From Motacilla alba alba (lineage: Eukaryota > Chordata > Aves > Passeriformes > Motacillidae): a DNA stretch of 64,000 nucleotides. The stretch is taken from positions 45,084,473-45,148,472 of the forward strand of contig NC_052046.1 of assembly GCF_015832195.1 (NCBI RefSeq), in the 5' to 3' direction. Made by a program: the position numbers and the translations under genes. The notes beneath the pieces are model-generated. The model was not told the origin of the DNA, did not search any database, and was given only the letters and a program-made list of their open reading frames with translations. Of this stretch, positions 39,669-53,100 are shown in pieces; position 1 is the first letter of the stretch; every line of letters starts with the position of its first letter.

Positions 39669-41138
39669 GGTCTCCTTGGAACCCCACAGGAAGACCCTGT
39701 CTCTCCTTCTGCATCTCCTGGATCACAGAAGAGCTGAAATCACCCGTGCCTGTGCCCCCAAGGTGTCTTTTTCAAGATGCTTCTTCAGGAAGGTCGTGGC
39801 ATTCTGAACAATGCCGACCATGACAGAAAGGGACTAGACCTGGTTTGACTATGGTTCAGCCACTGTATATAAAAAAGCAAATAAATAAATAAATAGCTGA
39901 GAAGACACTAGTAATCTTCCTAGATGTCCAAGTACATGAAAGTTTGGAACTGCAATATGGTCACAAAACCACTCTTGTTCAGAGACTCAGTCTCAGACCG
40001 CTTTGGTTTTTTGTTTGTTTAATCAAACTTTTTTCCCCCCCTCATTCATTCAGAACCACCTTTCTAATTTTGTCCCATGAATTGCCTAGGCTTTTGGATA
40101 GTGAAAATCAGTGCTTGATCCCACAGCTCCACAGCTACTGAAGCTAATGAAAAAGTCTACCATCTGCACAGCTAATAAAGTAGTCTTTAATACCAGAGGG
40201 CTAGCAACAGTTGTCATTCTATCTGCTATTTTATTTCTAGCTTTTACTAAGAATCTAATTTTCTATTTTAGTTCTGTGGCTTCCAGACGCTTAAGTTTGT
40301 TTTGATTTTGCATTTGTGTTTGTGTTTTTGCTGTGGTTAAATCTTTACAAATTCCATTAGACTTGAAATCTTCCATAAGTTCCATGAATTGCATTGCCCC
40401 CAAAAGAACAAATACTCTATTGTTTTTTCTGATACATTGATTTTCCAAAGTTTTTAAGATACCTTTTGGCTATTTTGTTTCTATAATTAACGTTATGCAT
40501 TCTCTCTCCGTATTTTTTAGAAACTCTCATGTGGAGAAGAGTGACTCTAATTAGTAGTTTTGATGTCATATTGTGGCATCTTCTGTAATTTTTCTTCTTT
40601 TATTATTGCATTTATTCTTTCTTTTGTACTTTTTTCTTTCCTCCAGACTGTTGTCTATATTTTGGAGAGTAAGAGAGAATTACTGTGATCTTACTCTGTT
40701 ATCATTCAATGTCATGTTCCCATTCAATTCAGAAATATTTCTACCATAAAAACAGTGAATTGTTTCTGACTGTCACCTGCTCCAGCCCTTCTACTTTCAT
40801 ATACAGCTGTAAGCTTGAAATGACACAATTTATTTTTGTTATTGAATACACACCCACAATGTATCCCTGTGTTGTGGAGGCTGTAGCTTTAGCCATGAAC
40901 CAAAGAGATTAAAGGACAGCAATACCTAATTCTGTTTTAAATGCTTACTTTAATCCCTTTGCTGATGGATGCTGCAATGGAGAGCATGAAGGTTTTTCTG
41001 AGCAGTTTCTAAGGAGAAGCACAAAGGAGAAATGAAACTGCTCAGTAGCCTAACTAAGCCATGGCTGAGACCAGTACCTTTCACCATGAGGGAAAGAAAC
41101 AGAAAGTTAGAAGGTCATAGAGGAAAATATAAATGTGT

Positions 41139-41206
41139 AAGGATGGTGACAATGATAAGTTTTATAACCAATAAAAGGATGGTGACAATGATAAGTTTTA
41201 TAACCA
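41139..41206. repeat. 32-bp perfect direct repeat, period 36
   Basis: Copies at 41139-41170 and 41175-41206 are identical. They start AAGGATGGTGACAATGATAA and are separated by four bases (ATAA). Because the period is a multiple of three, the repeat is echoed in the chance open frame 41032-41319. Confidence 0.95.
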
Positions 41207-42637
41207 CCCCGAGAGATGCTGAGAACCTGACCCCTACAGCAAACATTTCACTTCCCTCCAGAGTGTGGCTTATGAAAATATGTCTGCACTTTGTTGGCAA
41301 AATTATTTTCTATTCTTGATTGCATAATCCTGAGGCTGGGAAAACCAGAATAATAGATGCCAACGGAATTCAGTTTGAGTTCCTTTCACATGAGCATCAT
41401 TAACTATTGCTAAAAAAGGTAAAGCTAGTAGTAACTATGATATTTTTGCAGGTGGATATTTGGTGAGATCATCATACTTTCCTGCAGTTAGACCTGATAA
41501 GGTGAGATCATTAGAGAAACAGGCAAATAATTTTTTTGGTACTAAATTTTGTGGTCTCTCTGTGGAACTATTACACTCTTTTTATCTAAAAGTTTTAGTC
41601 TAGAGTCTCATCTTGCTTGAAATTCATTCTGCTTGTTTCCTATTAAACAGAGAGAGATTTACTAAAGATATAGTACGTACCATTTCTGTGAGCAACTGAA
41701 ATTGAAGGCCCTTTGGAACAATCAGGACTTCAAGATGTTACAGGTCAATAGAAGGCACATGTGGATAGTCATCACTCTAGCTTATGACTACAGAATCTGC
41801 TGAGGAGATTCACCATAATGTTTCCTAATGCTGAACCTGAAAACCACATATCATACAGAGGCAGAGAACACTCTCAAATACAAATTATGGAAGTTCATAT
41901 ACAATTAATTCCAGCTAATACCTAGAATCACAACAAAGTCCTAGTTATGGTTCTTAATTTGACTGCAGTAGCAAAATAGAGAAAATAAAAGAGCTCTCTG
42001 TGTGCTACATTTCTTCTCCTCACTACCTTGTTTCCACTGGTCTTTTGAATATATTAAAATCTACTATATTTCTGTGTATCTTTGCTTTTGTAAAATGTTT
42101 ATTCTAGAAGAAGAAATGGTATATTGTCCTGGAATACAATGTACCAATACTGACTTACATCACTTAGTCATTTTGGAACACATTTCCTATGAAATAATAC
42201 AAGATAAGAGCATTACATAGCTATTTCTTACGCTTACAAAGGATTTAAAGTCATGAGAGTTTTCTTGTCTGGGATCAGGACCAAACTCTACGTCAACAAG
42301 TTTCCATAAGGGTTGCTGGATGCCTTCTTGTATATCCTAAATACTTGTGCTTTTTAAAATCCAAGGAAACAAAATATTTTAGAACAATTTTCCTTCAAAT
42401 GTGCTGTTGAAGAAAAGCATGAGCAAACACTGAAAAGGAACTGAACTGTGGTTGTTCAACAGGAGTTGAACAAAATTGTTCATCAAGTCCAACAGTAGTA
42501 GAAAGTAAATGAAAACGTGACCTAAATCAGCAGCAGAAAAAAGCATAGATATTAAGCCTGTAAGAAATGCTTCTGTCAGATTTTTGGCATAGTTTTGCCC
42601 TTATATTATATGTCTAAAATACTGTAGGTATGTTCTC

Positions 42638-42673
<36 letters not shown>
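42638..42673. repeat. (AAT)n trinucleotide microsatellite
   Basis: About twelve uninterrupted AAT units. A likely length-polymorphic locus. Confidence 0.96.
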
Positions 42674-42674
<1 letters not shown>

Positions 42675-45600
42675 CTGTAGTAGACATTAAAGCCATTTTT
42701 CTTGAAGAAGCAATAGAAGTTTAATAGAAACCATCTGTTAAGATGCTTAGACTCAAGAGGCCATTGTTTCAGCTGGTTATTTTGATCTTTTTCTGTGATA
42801 TTTTTAACAACAAATTCTTTGCAAAAATACTCTATTTAAATAATTTCTAAATTAAAATGTCTGTATTTTCCCATTTTTAATGGGGGAAAAATTTGATCAT
42901 GCTATCCTCTGAACTGCTTATATGCTGTCTTATTCATTGGAATAAGCTCTTCCTGGAACAATTCAATAGGTTGTTTCAATGAAGTTTTACAGTAATGTTT
43001 ACTTGTGAGTACAGTGTAGGAAGCTGAAGCCTGTCACTAATATATTGTAATAGTCAGGGTTTTTCCTCTGATTTTTAACACTTAGTTCTATCTTCTGCTC
43101 ATTAATACGTATATGGGAAGGAGATTCAGGCAGTAGTCAGTAATGAGACAAACTAAAAGCAAAAGCACTAACAAGGAAACTTTTTTTCCTCTCTGTTTGT
43201 GAGAAGACACATTTAGTTTTTACATTCTTTGTTAAGGGGCCACCTCTGTGCATAGCACTGCAGTGCAGCATACAGTCCTCTGAAACAAACCTTAACTGGC
43301 TCTGCTAGCAGGACAGTTTAGTGGCTAGAACATTTAGCATGGTAAAATGTCAGAACATTTTCTTGCCTCACACAGGTTTTGCAGTGAAGCTGCTTCACAC
43401 AAGAGAATTTAGTGCTGCCTTGACTGCTAGCAAAGCCAGGGCCTGCTAATGCAAAGCAGACGATGAGAGGTTGCAGCAGTACAGCTGTATGGAGGCAGCA
43501 AATAGAACAGTGGATAAGAAGTAGACTTTCCAAGGAATGAACAGAAGAAATGCACCAAGACAGTTTGACTCTAATTTATGGGCCTAAATGAGAAAAGGAG
43601 TTGAATTCTTGACCAGCTTAAAGCACACGAGTAAAAACTGGTAACTTTATCAGAGCTCATATGCTTTGTCTGGTTCTACCCTAAAAGCAATGAATGTTTT
43701 GCCTAACACAATATAAGGCTTTTCACTGCATTTCTTATGCAAAAACATGTTCTCTATTCATACTTAGGCTTGAAAATACAAAAGAATGTTTGTATCTTTT
43801 TATAAAACATTATCTGCATTCTTGAGTCTGTAACAGAACTACCATTTTAAGATTCAACTGTTAAGAGCAGACTCTAATTTGATTGAAAAAATAATTTTCA
43901 AAGCAAAACCTAATGTTTTACAGATCATTAGCAACCTAGATATTGTGGTCAGGACAACATGCAACATATGATGGTATTTCAAGTTCAAGTTAACTTATCA
44001 TTATTCTGTGTAGTGTTATGGGAATTACGCATGCCACCTATCATAACAAGGTTCAACATCAGGTTTCCACTGAATCAATAAGCTGAAAGTTGTTTTTATT
44101 AATAAATTGAGTTGTTGAAGCTTGACCTGGGTGCTTCTGATGACAGACTTCAAACAAAGAAATTGCTGGGCAATTATGCTCTTAGCATCTAAGCTCCCCA
44201 TCCCATCCTCAAGGGGTAGGTTGGACCCATAGTAATATTAGTATCTCCTTGGTTTTCTACTGGCTTGATTTGTTGTTGTTGTTCTTGTGTTATTGTTGTT
44301 GTGGTTTTTTTAGGTTTTTTATGAAGAGGTTGTTAAGTGGTCATCTTCTTACAAGATACCACATCCTGTTAAGTCAGCTTCAGCTGCTCCTGCAGTTAGC
44401 TGTTTGGCATCTTGTTGCTGTGGATCATATGCCACGATCTACAGGCTCTGTCTGCTCTAGCTATTACTACTGTTTAAGCTGCTAGCTCCAAGTTCCGACT
44501 GACTTTGTCTACAACAGCAGGTACACTGCAAATTCTTTTAAAGTTCACTTGAGTAAATATGTAGCTGCAGAGCTCCCTCTAGCAGAGTTCAGTTATTCTC
44601 AGTCATTTTATCCAGCTTGTCCTCTGAAGTAGTTCTATGACTGCTTTTCTCCCTGTTTTCTTAAAACATATTGCTTCACATACAAGTTTTTCCAGAAGTT
44701 AAGGCTAGATATTCTGGAAATATTTTGAAAGAGATTTATAAAATGCATGAACATTATTTTCATTCCAGACAAAAAGGTTAAGAAAAACACTCTTCTCTTG
44801 TAAAGATACCGGAAAAGAACTTTGAAATATGCAGTCACTTGTACCCTTCTGTGAACACGTCAAGTGTGCTTTAAAGAGAAAACTTTGCTATCATAAAAAA
44901 GACAGATTATTCTTTTTCATTGTATACAAAATTGGAAATGCTTCTTAAGAATTTTGTAATTGATAAACTGGGAAGTTATCTCAACTAAAGGTAACTGAGT
45001 TCCATATTTCTATGAAAGTTACATTTATACAAAATAGATTTAATTGAACTTTCTCTTTTTACTAAATTGAAAATGCTGGGAAACTTGACTGTAAGACTCC
45101 TTAATTGATGGCATTTGCTTCCCTAAAGGGGGTTTTTCTTACCTTCATTATACATATTCCTTCATGATTTTTATTGATTAAAATATATTTTATATGATGC
45201 AGCATATTTTCTTACAATCACCATTTGCTTGCTGCTTTACTTATATTTATTAATCAAATAAATTGCATAAATATCTAATGAAGTCTTTTCTTGAAGCCAC
45301 AGAAAAAGATCAAGAAAAAAATAACAGGATAATAAAAGATATCAAGATGACTTTCAACCAGTGTCACCCTGAAACTTTGTGGAACAGAAAATGAGCAATC
45401 TCTTTAATATATGACTGTCTCCACTGAGCTAATAAAACACACAACTTATATCTGAATACTCAGTAAAACAAAAGGAGATAATTTTTTTCAAGGTCAAGCC
45501 CCAAGACATCTAGAACTTTATTATTGATTGCTGATCTTCTATGATGGGCATTTGAATTTGTCTAGAAACAATGACACAAATTATTATTCTTAAATTAGAC

Positions 45601-48600
45601 AAACTTCTGATGGATATTAGGACATATAAACAATGCAACCTATTTTTTTAATTTTAAATTAATAATTTCAAAGTTGGAAGTAAGAATAGTTTCTCTAAAG
45701 AGAAACTTTACTTTAGAAAAGAACATGCAGAAGTTTGACATAATGTCCAAAAAAACTTTAAAATAGTATGCCTTTTGCAAAGCTCTGTAGTTTACTAAAG
45801 GAGCAAAACTTCAGCTGCCCTGAAGCTGAAAGCTGGTATGATAGAGAGACACCACAGAAACTTTGCAGCACTCATAACTACTAAAGGGGAAAGGATGTGT
45901 CTCACTTTTTTCCTTTTTTTCCTTCATTTTTCCCCCTTTCCTTATATTTTTTGTTGTCTCCTCATTCGTCACTTGTGCTTGTATTTGTGAATCACACTTC
46001 TAATCAAAATAGCCACTTGATTTTATATAGTGGAAGGTATCTTAAAAAAGAAGAGTTATCTGGGAAAAATTATGATGTGTTAAGATGGGCAAGATGACAT
46101 TCCACTGCCAGCCACATCTGTACTGCAAATTTGTACTTTGTTCAAAAAGTGCAGCTGACCCTCTGTGGACTAAGTATCTAACAGTTTAATGCAATATGTT
46201 CTGCAGTGCCTAATAGTAGGGGAAGATTTTGCCCTCTGAATAATTCCCTTTTCTTAACGAAGCAGTGGCCATTCTCACTAGCTTTTTCATTGGCCAAAAT
46301 GGAGAAGAGGAGGAGCAATTTGTTCATTTAGGGCATTTCCACTATTGATAGTGGATAGCCATTTCATAGGTCAGGAGGGACAGTTACAGGCAGAACTTGT
46401 TATTTGGCCAGTTTCCACATAATTTCTGCCAATCAAACTATATCATTATTTGCTTTTGCTGTGCCTTCATCTCTTGTTCTTCAGAAGTCATATTAAAAGA
46501 GAATATTGATTATATAGTCCTCCTAGCTTGTGAAACTACATATTTTCCTTAAGACACTCCTACCTGCATGACCTCAAGTCACAAAAGAATCAAAACTTAT
46601 CTACCTTTTTATAAATATCAAGTAGAAAATAGCCAATAACAATGATGCTTTTATATAGACTGTGAAATACAAGCAATAGCTACCAGGGGGTAAATGCAGT
46701 ATAAACAACTGTATTTATCTTCCTTGTCAGAGCTAAGCTAAATCTGAATGCTCAGTTTTCCTCTGAGCAACCAATGGTTTAAAGCTGAATTTAGGATTTT
46801 GATTGCAATGGGAAGAGTTCTACCTGTGTAAGTTTTGACCTCCACAGCTTCCAGCCTGAATTAGTAAGAGGCTTCCTGTGCTAGAACACCTTGTTACAAA
46901 GCAGATAGCTACTGATACTGAACCAGGCAAGGGACCCCACTCTTTAAATTTGGAGCCTCGCAGTTTTTATTTTAAAGCCTCCATCTCTCTGCCCACATCC
47001 AGGTTTCGTCACTGCTTTGCAAAAATTATTTCTTTGGCTCCTTTTTGCATTTGAAATAGTTTTCCAGAAGAGATGTCTTTATTTCCAAAGATCAAAGGAA
47101 GACTTTCTTCTAATATGTGCAGACTGATGAATGAGGGGATAAGTAAAGTACAAAGAAATCCTGCTACATTTAGAATAAAACAGGAGGTGCTGCTTTGGCA
47201 CCAACGTGCAAATACCAAACACAGGTTTCCTGAAGCAAAAAACAACGCATCAACATTCTCTGATCTGTATTCTGCAAGCATTTACCTTATCCGGGTAACT
47301 GCTATGTGTTAAAGTATATTCTTTTTTTTTTTCTTTTGTCAGCAAAAGACAGATAAGCTTTGTTTAAAATATGCTGTTTTCCCTTTAAGCCCATCTTCTG
47401 AGTGTATTTATGAAAAATCTGTACAAAAGGTTTGTGCAAAAAATTAATTTTCTCTGAAAAACTGTCACACTGACACTGATCTTTTTAAATCAGCTTTTTT
47501 GGCAGGATAACCATTCCTTCTGGTTTTTTTCAGTGATACAGTATCAGTCTCAGGTGTCATACAGTAATATTTATTTTGAATACACAGAAACCTGTTCCCT
47601 TCATATTGGAAATGAATTAGGTTTACATGGCTATTTAGGAATGGAGGTAAAATCCTTGGTCTACAAGCTTTTACACTGGAAGAAATATCAGGAGCGATCA
47701 TGGGCCAGATTTACAACAGCTGGTTCAGAAAAAGTATTTATAAGTAATCCCAAAATTTTTAGATAGTAATGACATATAGCACATTTAATCTTCAAGGAGC
47801 TCTGGAAACAGAAACTGATATGTCTTCCACAATGCAGAATTTTGAGCTCTCTGTTGACTGACATTTCCTGGTTTTGGCCAGGGACACGATCACCACTGTG
47901 TGGCTTGTCAATTTGTTTATTTTTACTGCCTGACCTTGCTTAAATACACCAGTTTTTTCCACTTTGATTGTTATCTGTCTCAGCTAATGCGAGAGTGAAG
48001 CAGAGATTAAGAATTATTAAGCAAAACTGAGAACATCTCATATAATGCCAGTTTTTTTTTTCCACCTCTGTTCAAGCAAAAGACTTCTAGAGAGTAGCTT
48101 GGAAACCCTTTAGCCATGTGTTCTTGGCTTTTTGCCTGTTTAACAGAGGTCTTGCACAACTTGTGTTTTATGTGCTGTCACCTTCATTTCTCTATATTTT
48201 AGCTGGTTTCCTGGTGCCACTGTTTGCCATTGGCCTGCCTTCAAAGCGAGTGCCTGTGGACAGTACTCATAGGGTATGTAACATACCGTATACTTTGACA
48301 ACTCATGTGGTCTTAATGGGTTTCCCAGTTACAGAGGCTAAAAGAGCAAGGCAGCCTGTTCTGCAGGCTACCACACAGCAGTTCTTATGAATAAATCCTT
48401 TAGATAGGAGAAAATAAATCATTTCTACAATGTTTGCTTTTTATCTGGTAGCTATAATGAAGTCTTTCTCTTCTGTGGCAAGGGAAAGTGCAAATAGGAT
48501 ATTCACACTGTCATCTGAATGAATAATGACTGGGAGGCTAGTTAACTTAAGGTTTTATGACATCTTCAGTGCATGCAGATAGGTAAGAAGCTGAAGGCCG

Positions 48601-50125
48601 ATATCTAGAAATCAGTGATTGTCTTTGTTTAGCTGTTATTGAATACTTTCTTTAAACCTACACAGAAAGAAATATGTGTTTCAGAAAGCAAGGCTATTTG
48701 TATGCCTCACCTTACAAAACAGCAAGGAAATCATCTTGCTGCGTGAACTGCTTCCTTTGATTTACTTACAGTTTTTAAAGTGGAATCCCATGACCTTCTC
48801 TGTATTCTCTCTTGTTTTACTTGATTTCATTTCCTTAATCAGTATTCAATCACCTCTACACTTGCTTCTCCTGATCCTGGATCCATTCTCCTCCCTGTTG
48901 TCTTCTTTTTCTCAGTGTGAGTTAGCAGCATAATAAAGATATTGTAACGTAATAAAAATGGTAAGGCATGTATACTGATAAACTGCAGTTTAACTGTCTG
49001 AAACTGAAGAAATTACTCAGTTTTTTAAACGTCTCTTGGAGCCATATTTCATGTCACACCATATTTGCCTGCATTGCATTTTATATTATCATTCCCCGTC
49101 CTATATTCTTCATTAATTTTTCAATTTTATAGGCTTCTGTGTTATACTGATTACTTGACGAAAAAGTAGTGGGTTTGATCTTTCATTTCAGAAGAGAAAA
49201 TGCTGTAAATAGATTATGATGGTAATACCACTTAGCATCTAAACTTTTATGGAAGCAATGGAAAGTATTGAAATGATTGGTCCATTTTTCTGCATAAAAC
49301 CTGAATAAATTCTGAAACAGACTGTTTGATTTGTAGGGCTTCGATAGGTGGCTTATCGAATATTTTAAACTTACTAATTTAAACATAGCAGACCTAACAT
49401 TCACTAAAAAAACTAATGTACTTGCCAATGATTCTGATTTTATTATAAATGCTCAGTTTTGTACCCAGTCCCAGAGGCTTGCAGTTCCTAACAAAATTTT
49501 TCTTTACTTATAAGGTTTGTATTTCTGCCTGCTGTCCCCACCTCCTTTAAATGTAGGGAGAAGTGTGGGCAGAGAGATCATGAAGTCACCTGGTCAAATT
49601 TCCTGATTTTGTTTCTGATATGAATTAGTAGAGGTTTTATGTGTTTTTGGTTTTGTTGTTGGGGTTTTTTTTTGTTGTTGTTTATTTTTTTAGAATACCA
49701 ATGCTACCAATGAGATAATTTTCCTACAGGAAGCATTTGGTCCACCATTTTTGGTGATGAAAAATTTCTTTGCTCTTCTAACATATCCCTACAGTTTGGA
49801 AGAGGAGTTAAGTTTAATTATCTTTATTTTGGGGAAAGACTTTCCTCCACTCTGAAAATTTGTGTCCATTAAGCTCTTTTTAGGGTATTTTCTATATTTA
49901 ATTTTTTTCAGTAGTTAATGTTTACATGTGCTCATATACATTTGTAAATTATGCTACAGTTCTAAACTATTTTTGTTTTGTAGATGCATTCTAAAAGAGG
50001 ATTATTGTATTATTTTAAAAGTAATTGTCAAGAAGAACCATACAATGTTAATCAACAATGTGAATTATTCTCCATAAGTATCAGCTGTTACAGCATCTTT
50101 TCTACACTCTCCAAAGGCAAAGGTT

Positions 50126-50173
50126 TGATGATCTCAGAGGTCTTTTTCAACCTAAATGATTCTGTGATTCTTA
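50126..50173 (+). mobile_element. CR1 3'-terminal stub, sense
   Basis: GATGATCTCAGAGGTCTTTTTCAACC is followed by TAAATGATTCTGTGATTCT. This is the last ~48 bp of a CR1 element including its 8-bp repeat end (ATTCTGTG). The right boundary is sharp; the rest is truncated or too diverged to see. Confidence 0.82.
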
Positions 50174-53100
50174 AAAATTAGCAATTTCTTTTCTTCAAGA
50201 GATGACTTGCAGGTTTCAAATTTGAAGCCTTGCCCCTTGAAGATGTTCCAAAAATGGGAACTATTTGTTGATCATTCTGAGATAGCCTGTTTACCATAAT
50301 TGATCAGGTGACATATTAGCTTGTTAGATGATTGAGTTAAGAAATCTGAAGAAGCTCCACTTTGAGGGAAAATTTTAGCTTGGGAAGTTGTGTGGAACTC
50401 AGGTTCACACAGAGTGCCTTGTTGTCTTTAAAGTGGTTTCAGCTTGAGTAGAGTACTTTACTACCTCGCATTGTACAGACTGAGCTTTCTGTCAAAATGT
50501 AAATAATTGCAAAGCAATTTTTTTTGAAAAAGAAATCACTAAAATAAAAGGATATAATAAAAGAGCTGTGAAAGCCCATTCTAATTAAGTAGTGACTTGG
50601 TGAAGCATTCTAAATAAATAGGGTAAATAGTGTGTTGACAGCATATTTTTAGCTAATACTATTCACAAATTGATCAATATGACTTTGAGAAGTAACTCAC
50701 AAGGCAACAACTTGGGAGTGAATTTTTCTTCAATTGAATTTACTAAATTCAACTGAATCATAAGCAGTAGTGGTGTGGCATAATGACATTGAGTTGCTAT
50801 GGGCTTAACTTTGCCCTTTCAAAGTTGATGTACTTTAAACAAGTAGAGGTATTAAGCTCACAACAGTTTGACACATATCTTACTCAGCAAGTCATCTGAT
50901 TGTACTACTGAGTTCAGATGTAACCCTAAGATTTGCTTTGCAGTAAGAGCTGCAAAAGAGAAGTTTTTTGAAGTGTGCTTAAATACATACCTTTTAAATA
51001 AACCTTCATGTTGAGCTTATAACAGTAACAGTATAGAATAACAGTATAGAATTACAGACTAAATGTTCAGAGTTTGTGAGCTAGCAGACAGTGGACATTC
51101 ACCGTTCAGTTGAAGAGGTAGGGAATACAACATTTTCTAAAAGGGAAAAAACTTCTTTTCATTCATGTTTAGGTAGAGAAAATTTGCAGCATTGGTTCAC
51201 ATGTATCTTTTGCATCAGAAGATATTTTGTTCAATCTTCTTTGAAACAAGTTTATTTAGACTGAGATAACATTTGCAAAGCACCCCAGAAACAGGAAGAT
51301 GTGAGTTTCTGTTTCTAATCTCAGTGGACATATGATATGTGGCCTTAATGTAGTAAGCGCCATTCAGAACAGAATTGATTTCTTCCATCCATCCAGAATA
51401 TTTTCTTAAGTTGTAAAAATCTGAAACAAATATGCTTAAGGATTTTAAAAAAAATAAATGGTATCATAGTTCAATAGTTACATATAAAGCATATGCAAAA
51501 ATAATTAATAACTATATCTTTGTGTTGAGGACTAAAGTTCTGTGGTTTTTTGGTAACAATGACTGGAGGAAATCTTGTATATAATGCAAAGCTGAGGTAA
51601 TCTTAAAACCCTTTTTTATGCATAATCTTCTATGAGCTTTTACAGTTAAATTATTAAGTAAGGAGAAAAAAACAAACCAAGGAGAGTCTCTGACTGATGC
51701 TGGTGTTTATATTGTTAGAAGCTGATATTTTGAATTCAATAGAATGATCTGTCTATACTTACCTTAATCCTCAGAAATAAATCACTCCTAACATATAGTA
51801 AATGAAATGAGGGTCTGGGGGAAACAGGGATTTGGCCCTTGCTTTTGGCCCTTGAATCTGCAACACAGATTCAGATGAAACCATGGAATGAGGGGTGTGA
51901 GAGTTGAAGAATCATATTGATGTCTTCAAAAGATGGCTTGAGATGTCTATATTTTGTTATCAGTGATCATGAGTGATCTTGGCATACTGAAGAAACACAG
52001 AGTCAGCCTGGGAGAATCCTTGCCCTGACAGTCCTTAAGGGAGTGATGGCAGAGTTTTATAAATTTAACGTCAGGGAGGACTAAACAAAAGGAAATTGCC
52101 AAATTTATGTTGATTTCAACAAAATTGGGTTGATTTATCCCAGTCAGGAAGGACTGACAAGAACAGATTCTTTACTTCATTTTCTGTGATTTTTTTTCTC
52201 ATGTCAATGAAATGGTCTGAATCATTGTTGTATTTTACAAATTAACACATGCTTTACATTTGTGATTCTGCACAAATCTCGTGAAATGCCAAAAGGCTTT
52301 GACCTTTCAGATGGGTGATGCAGTTTTAAGAATTTACTGGAGCAAACAATTTTTATTTTCATTTTGCTTTGTATCAAGTTTGAAGATACTATTTCTTCCA
52401 ATTTTACAAATGCATAGTTAATAACGTCTCCTGTACCACATCTTTGGTAAAAACTATTTTGCAGAGTTGGAATGGCTTTGTGACTAAGAAAGCAGTGTTC
52501 TGTAGAGTACAGATGGATACAATATTATTCTCTCTGTAAACTAACTGCGGTATGAAATAATTGTTTTGTTCCTTTAATTCTAATTCTCTTAGACATAGGC
52601 TTCCCTGCACTAGTCGCACAGTGACTACAGTTAGCATGTGGTGGGCTACAATATCATCGACCAGCATTAACCTATGACCAGACTCTCTGTTAAAACTAAT
52701 GAACACCAGTAGGGGCTCTATTTTATAGCGCATTTTCTCCAAACTTAAACATAGAGAACTTCCCCCTATATTTTTACTTTAACTATTGAAACGATAAAAA
52801 CAAAACATAAAATGAACTGAAGAAATTTGTTGCAGCTCCATGTTGATTTTAGCTTGCCCTGTATTCATATGTGGAGAACTACTGGAAATGTTCTTTTTTC
52901 TTTGGCTGGTGATGAAGTCAAACATATTAAAGTCTTTCTCAACTGGCAATTTTTAAAATGTATTTATCCTTTGCAGTTTGTGTTGAAGAGGCCAAATTCT
53001 CCTTACCTTATTGTCAAAACCAGTGTTTTGTGTCTTTTTAGTAAGATTATACATGTGAACAAGAGAAGCAGAATTTTGCTCAAAGGGACTAACAACTTCA

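Larger units (their letters stand above)
39375..39825 (+). mobile_element. Solo LTR of an endogenous retrovirus, 6-bp target duplication, nested in CR1
   Basis: This 451-bp element begins TGTGGATGCTGG and ends GACCATGACA, giving TGT...ACA ends. The perfect direct repeat GAAAGG flanks it (39369-39374 and 39826-39831). A 6-bp duplication is typical of betaretrovirus-like, or ERVK-class, elements in birds. The LTR retains a promoter layout in + orientation: two reversed CCAAT motifs (CCCATTGG, near 39516 and 39556), TATAAAAA at 39596-39603 and AATAAA at 39663-39668. No internal sequence remains, so it is a solo LTR. Intact termini and duplication suggest a fairly recent insertion. Confidence 0.92.
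39271..39870 (-). mobile_element. CR1 3' end, antisense, split by an LTR
   Basis: The left part (39271-39374) reads as the reverse complement of a CR1 3' terminus: CATAGAATCATAG, then GGGTTGGAAGGGACCTTACA and ATCATCTG. It resumes after the inserted LTR at 39826 with a block beginning GAAAGGGACTAGACCTGG, up to an uncertain right edge near 39870. Removing the LTR and one 6-bp repeat restores a continuous CR1-like order, so the CR1 is the older element. Confidence 0.85.
39871..50125. other. Intergenic DNA, no gene recognised
   Basis: About 10 kb of AT-rich sequence. It includes a short AAAT array near 39879-39894, the 32-bp direct repeat at 41139-41206 and an AAT microsatellite at 42638-42673. 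None of the open frames, including 48118-48390, shows a domain I recognise. Confidence 0.6.

Noticed and set aside
41139..41206. CRISPR-like direct repeats
   Set aside because: There are only two copies, with a 4-bp spacer, in vertebrate nuclear DNA without any cas gene.
48118..48390. 90-codon hydrophobic open frame as a membrane protein exon
   Set aside because: Hydrophobicity reflects T-rich sequence. No family match is recognised and no credible splice-site context was seen.
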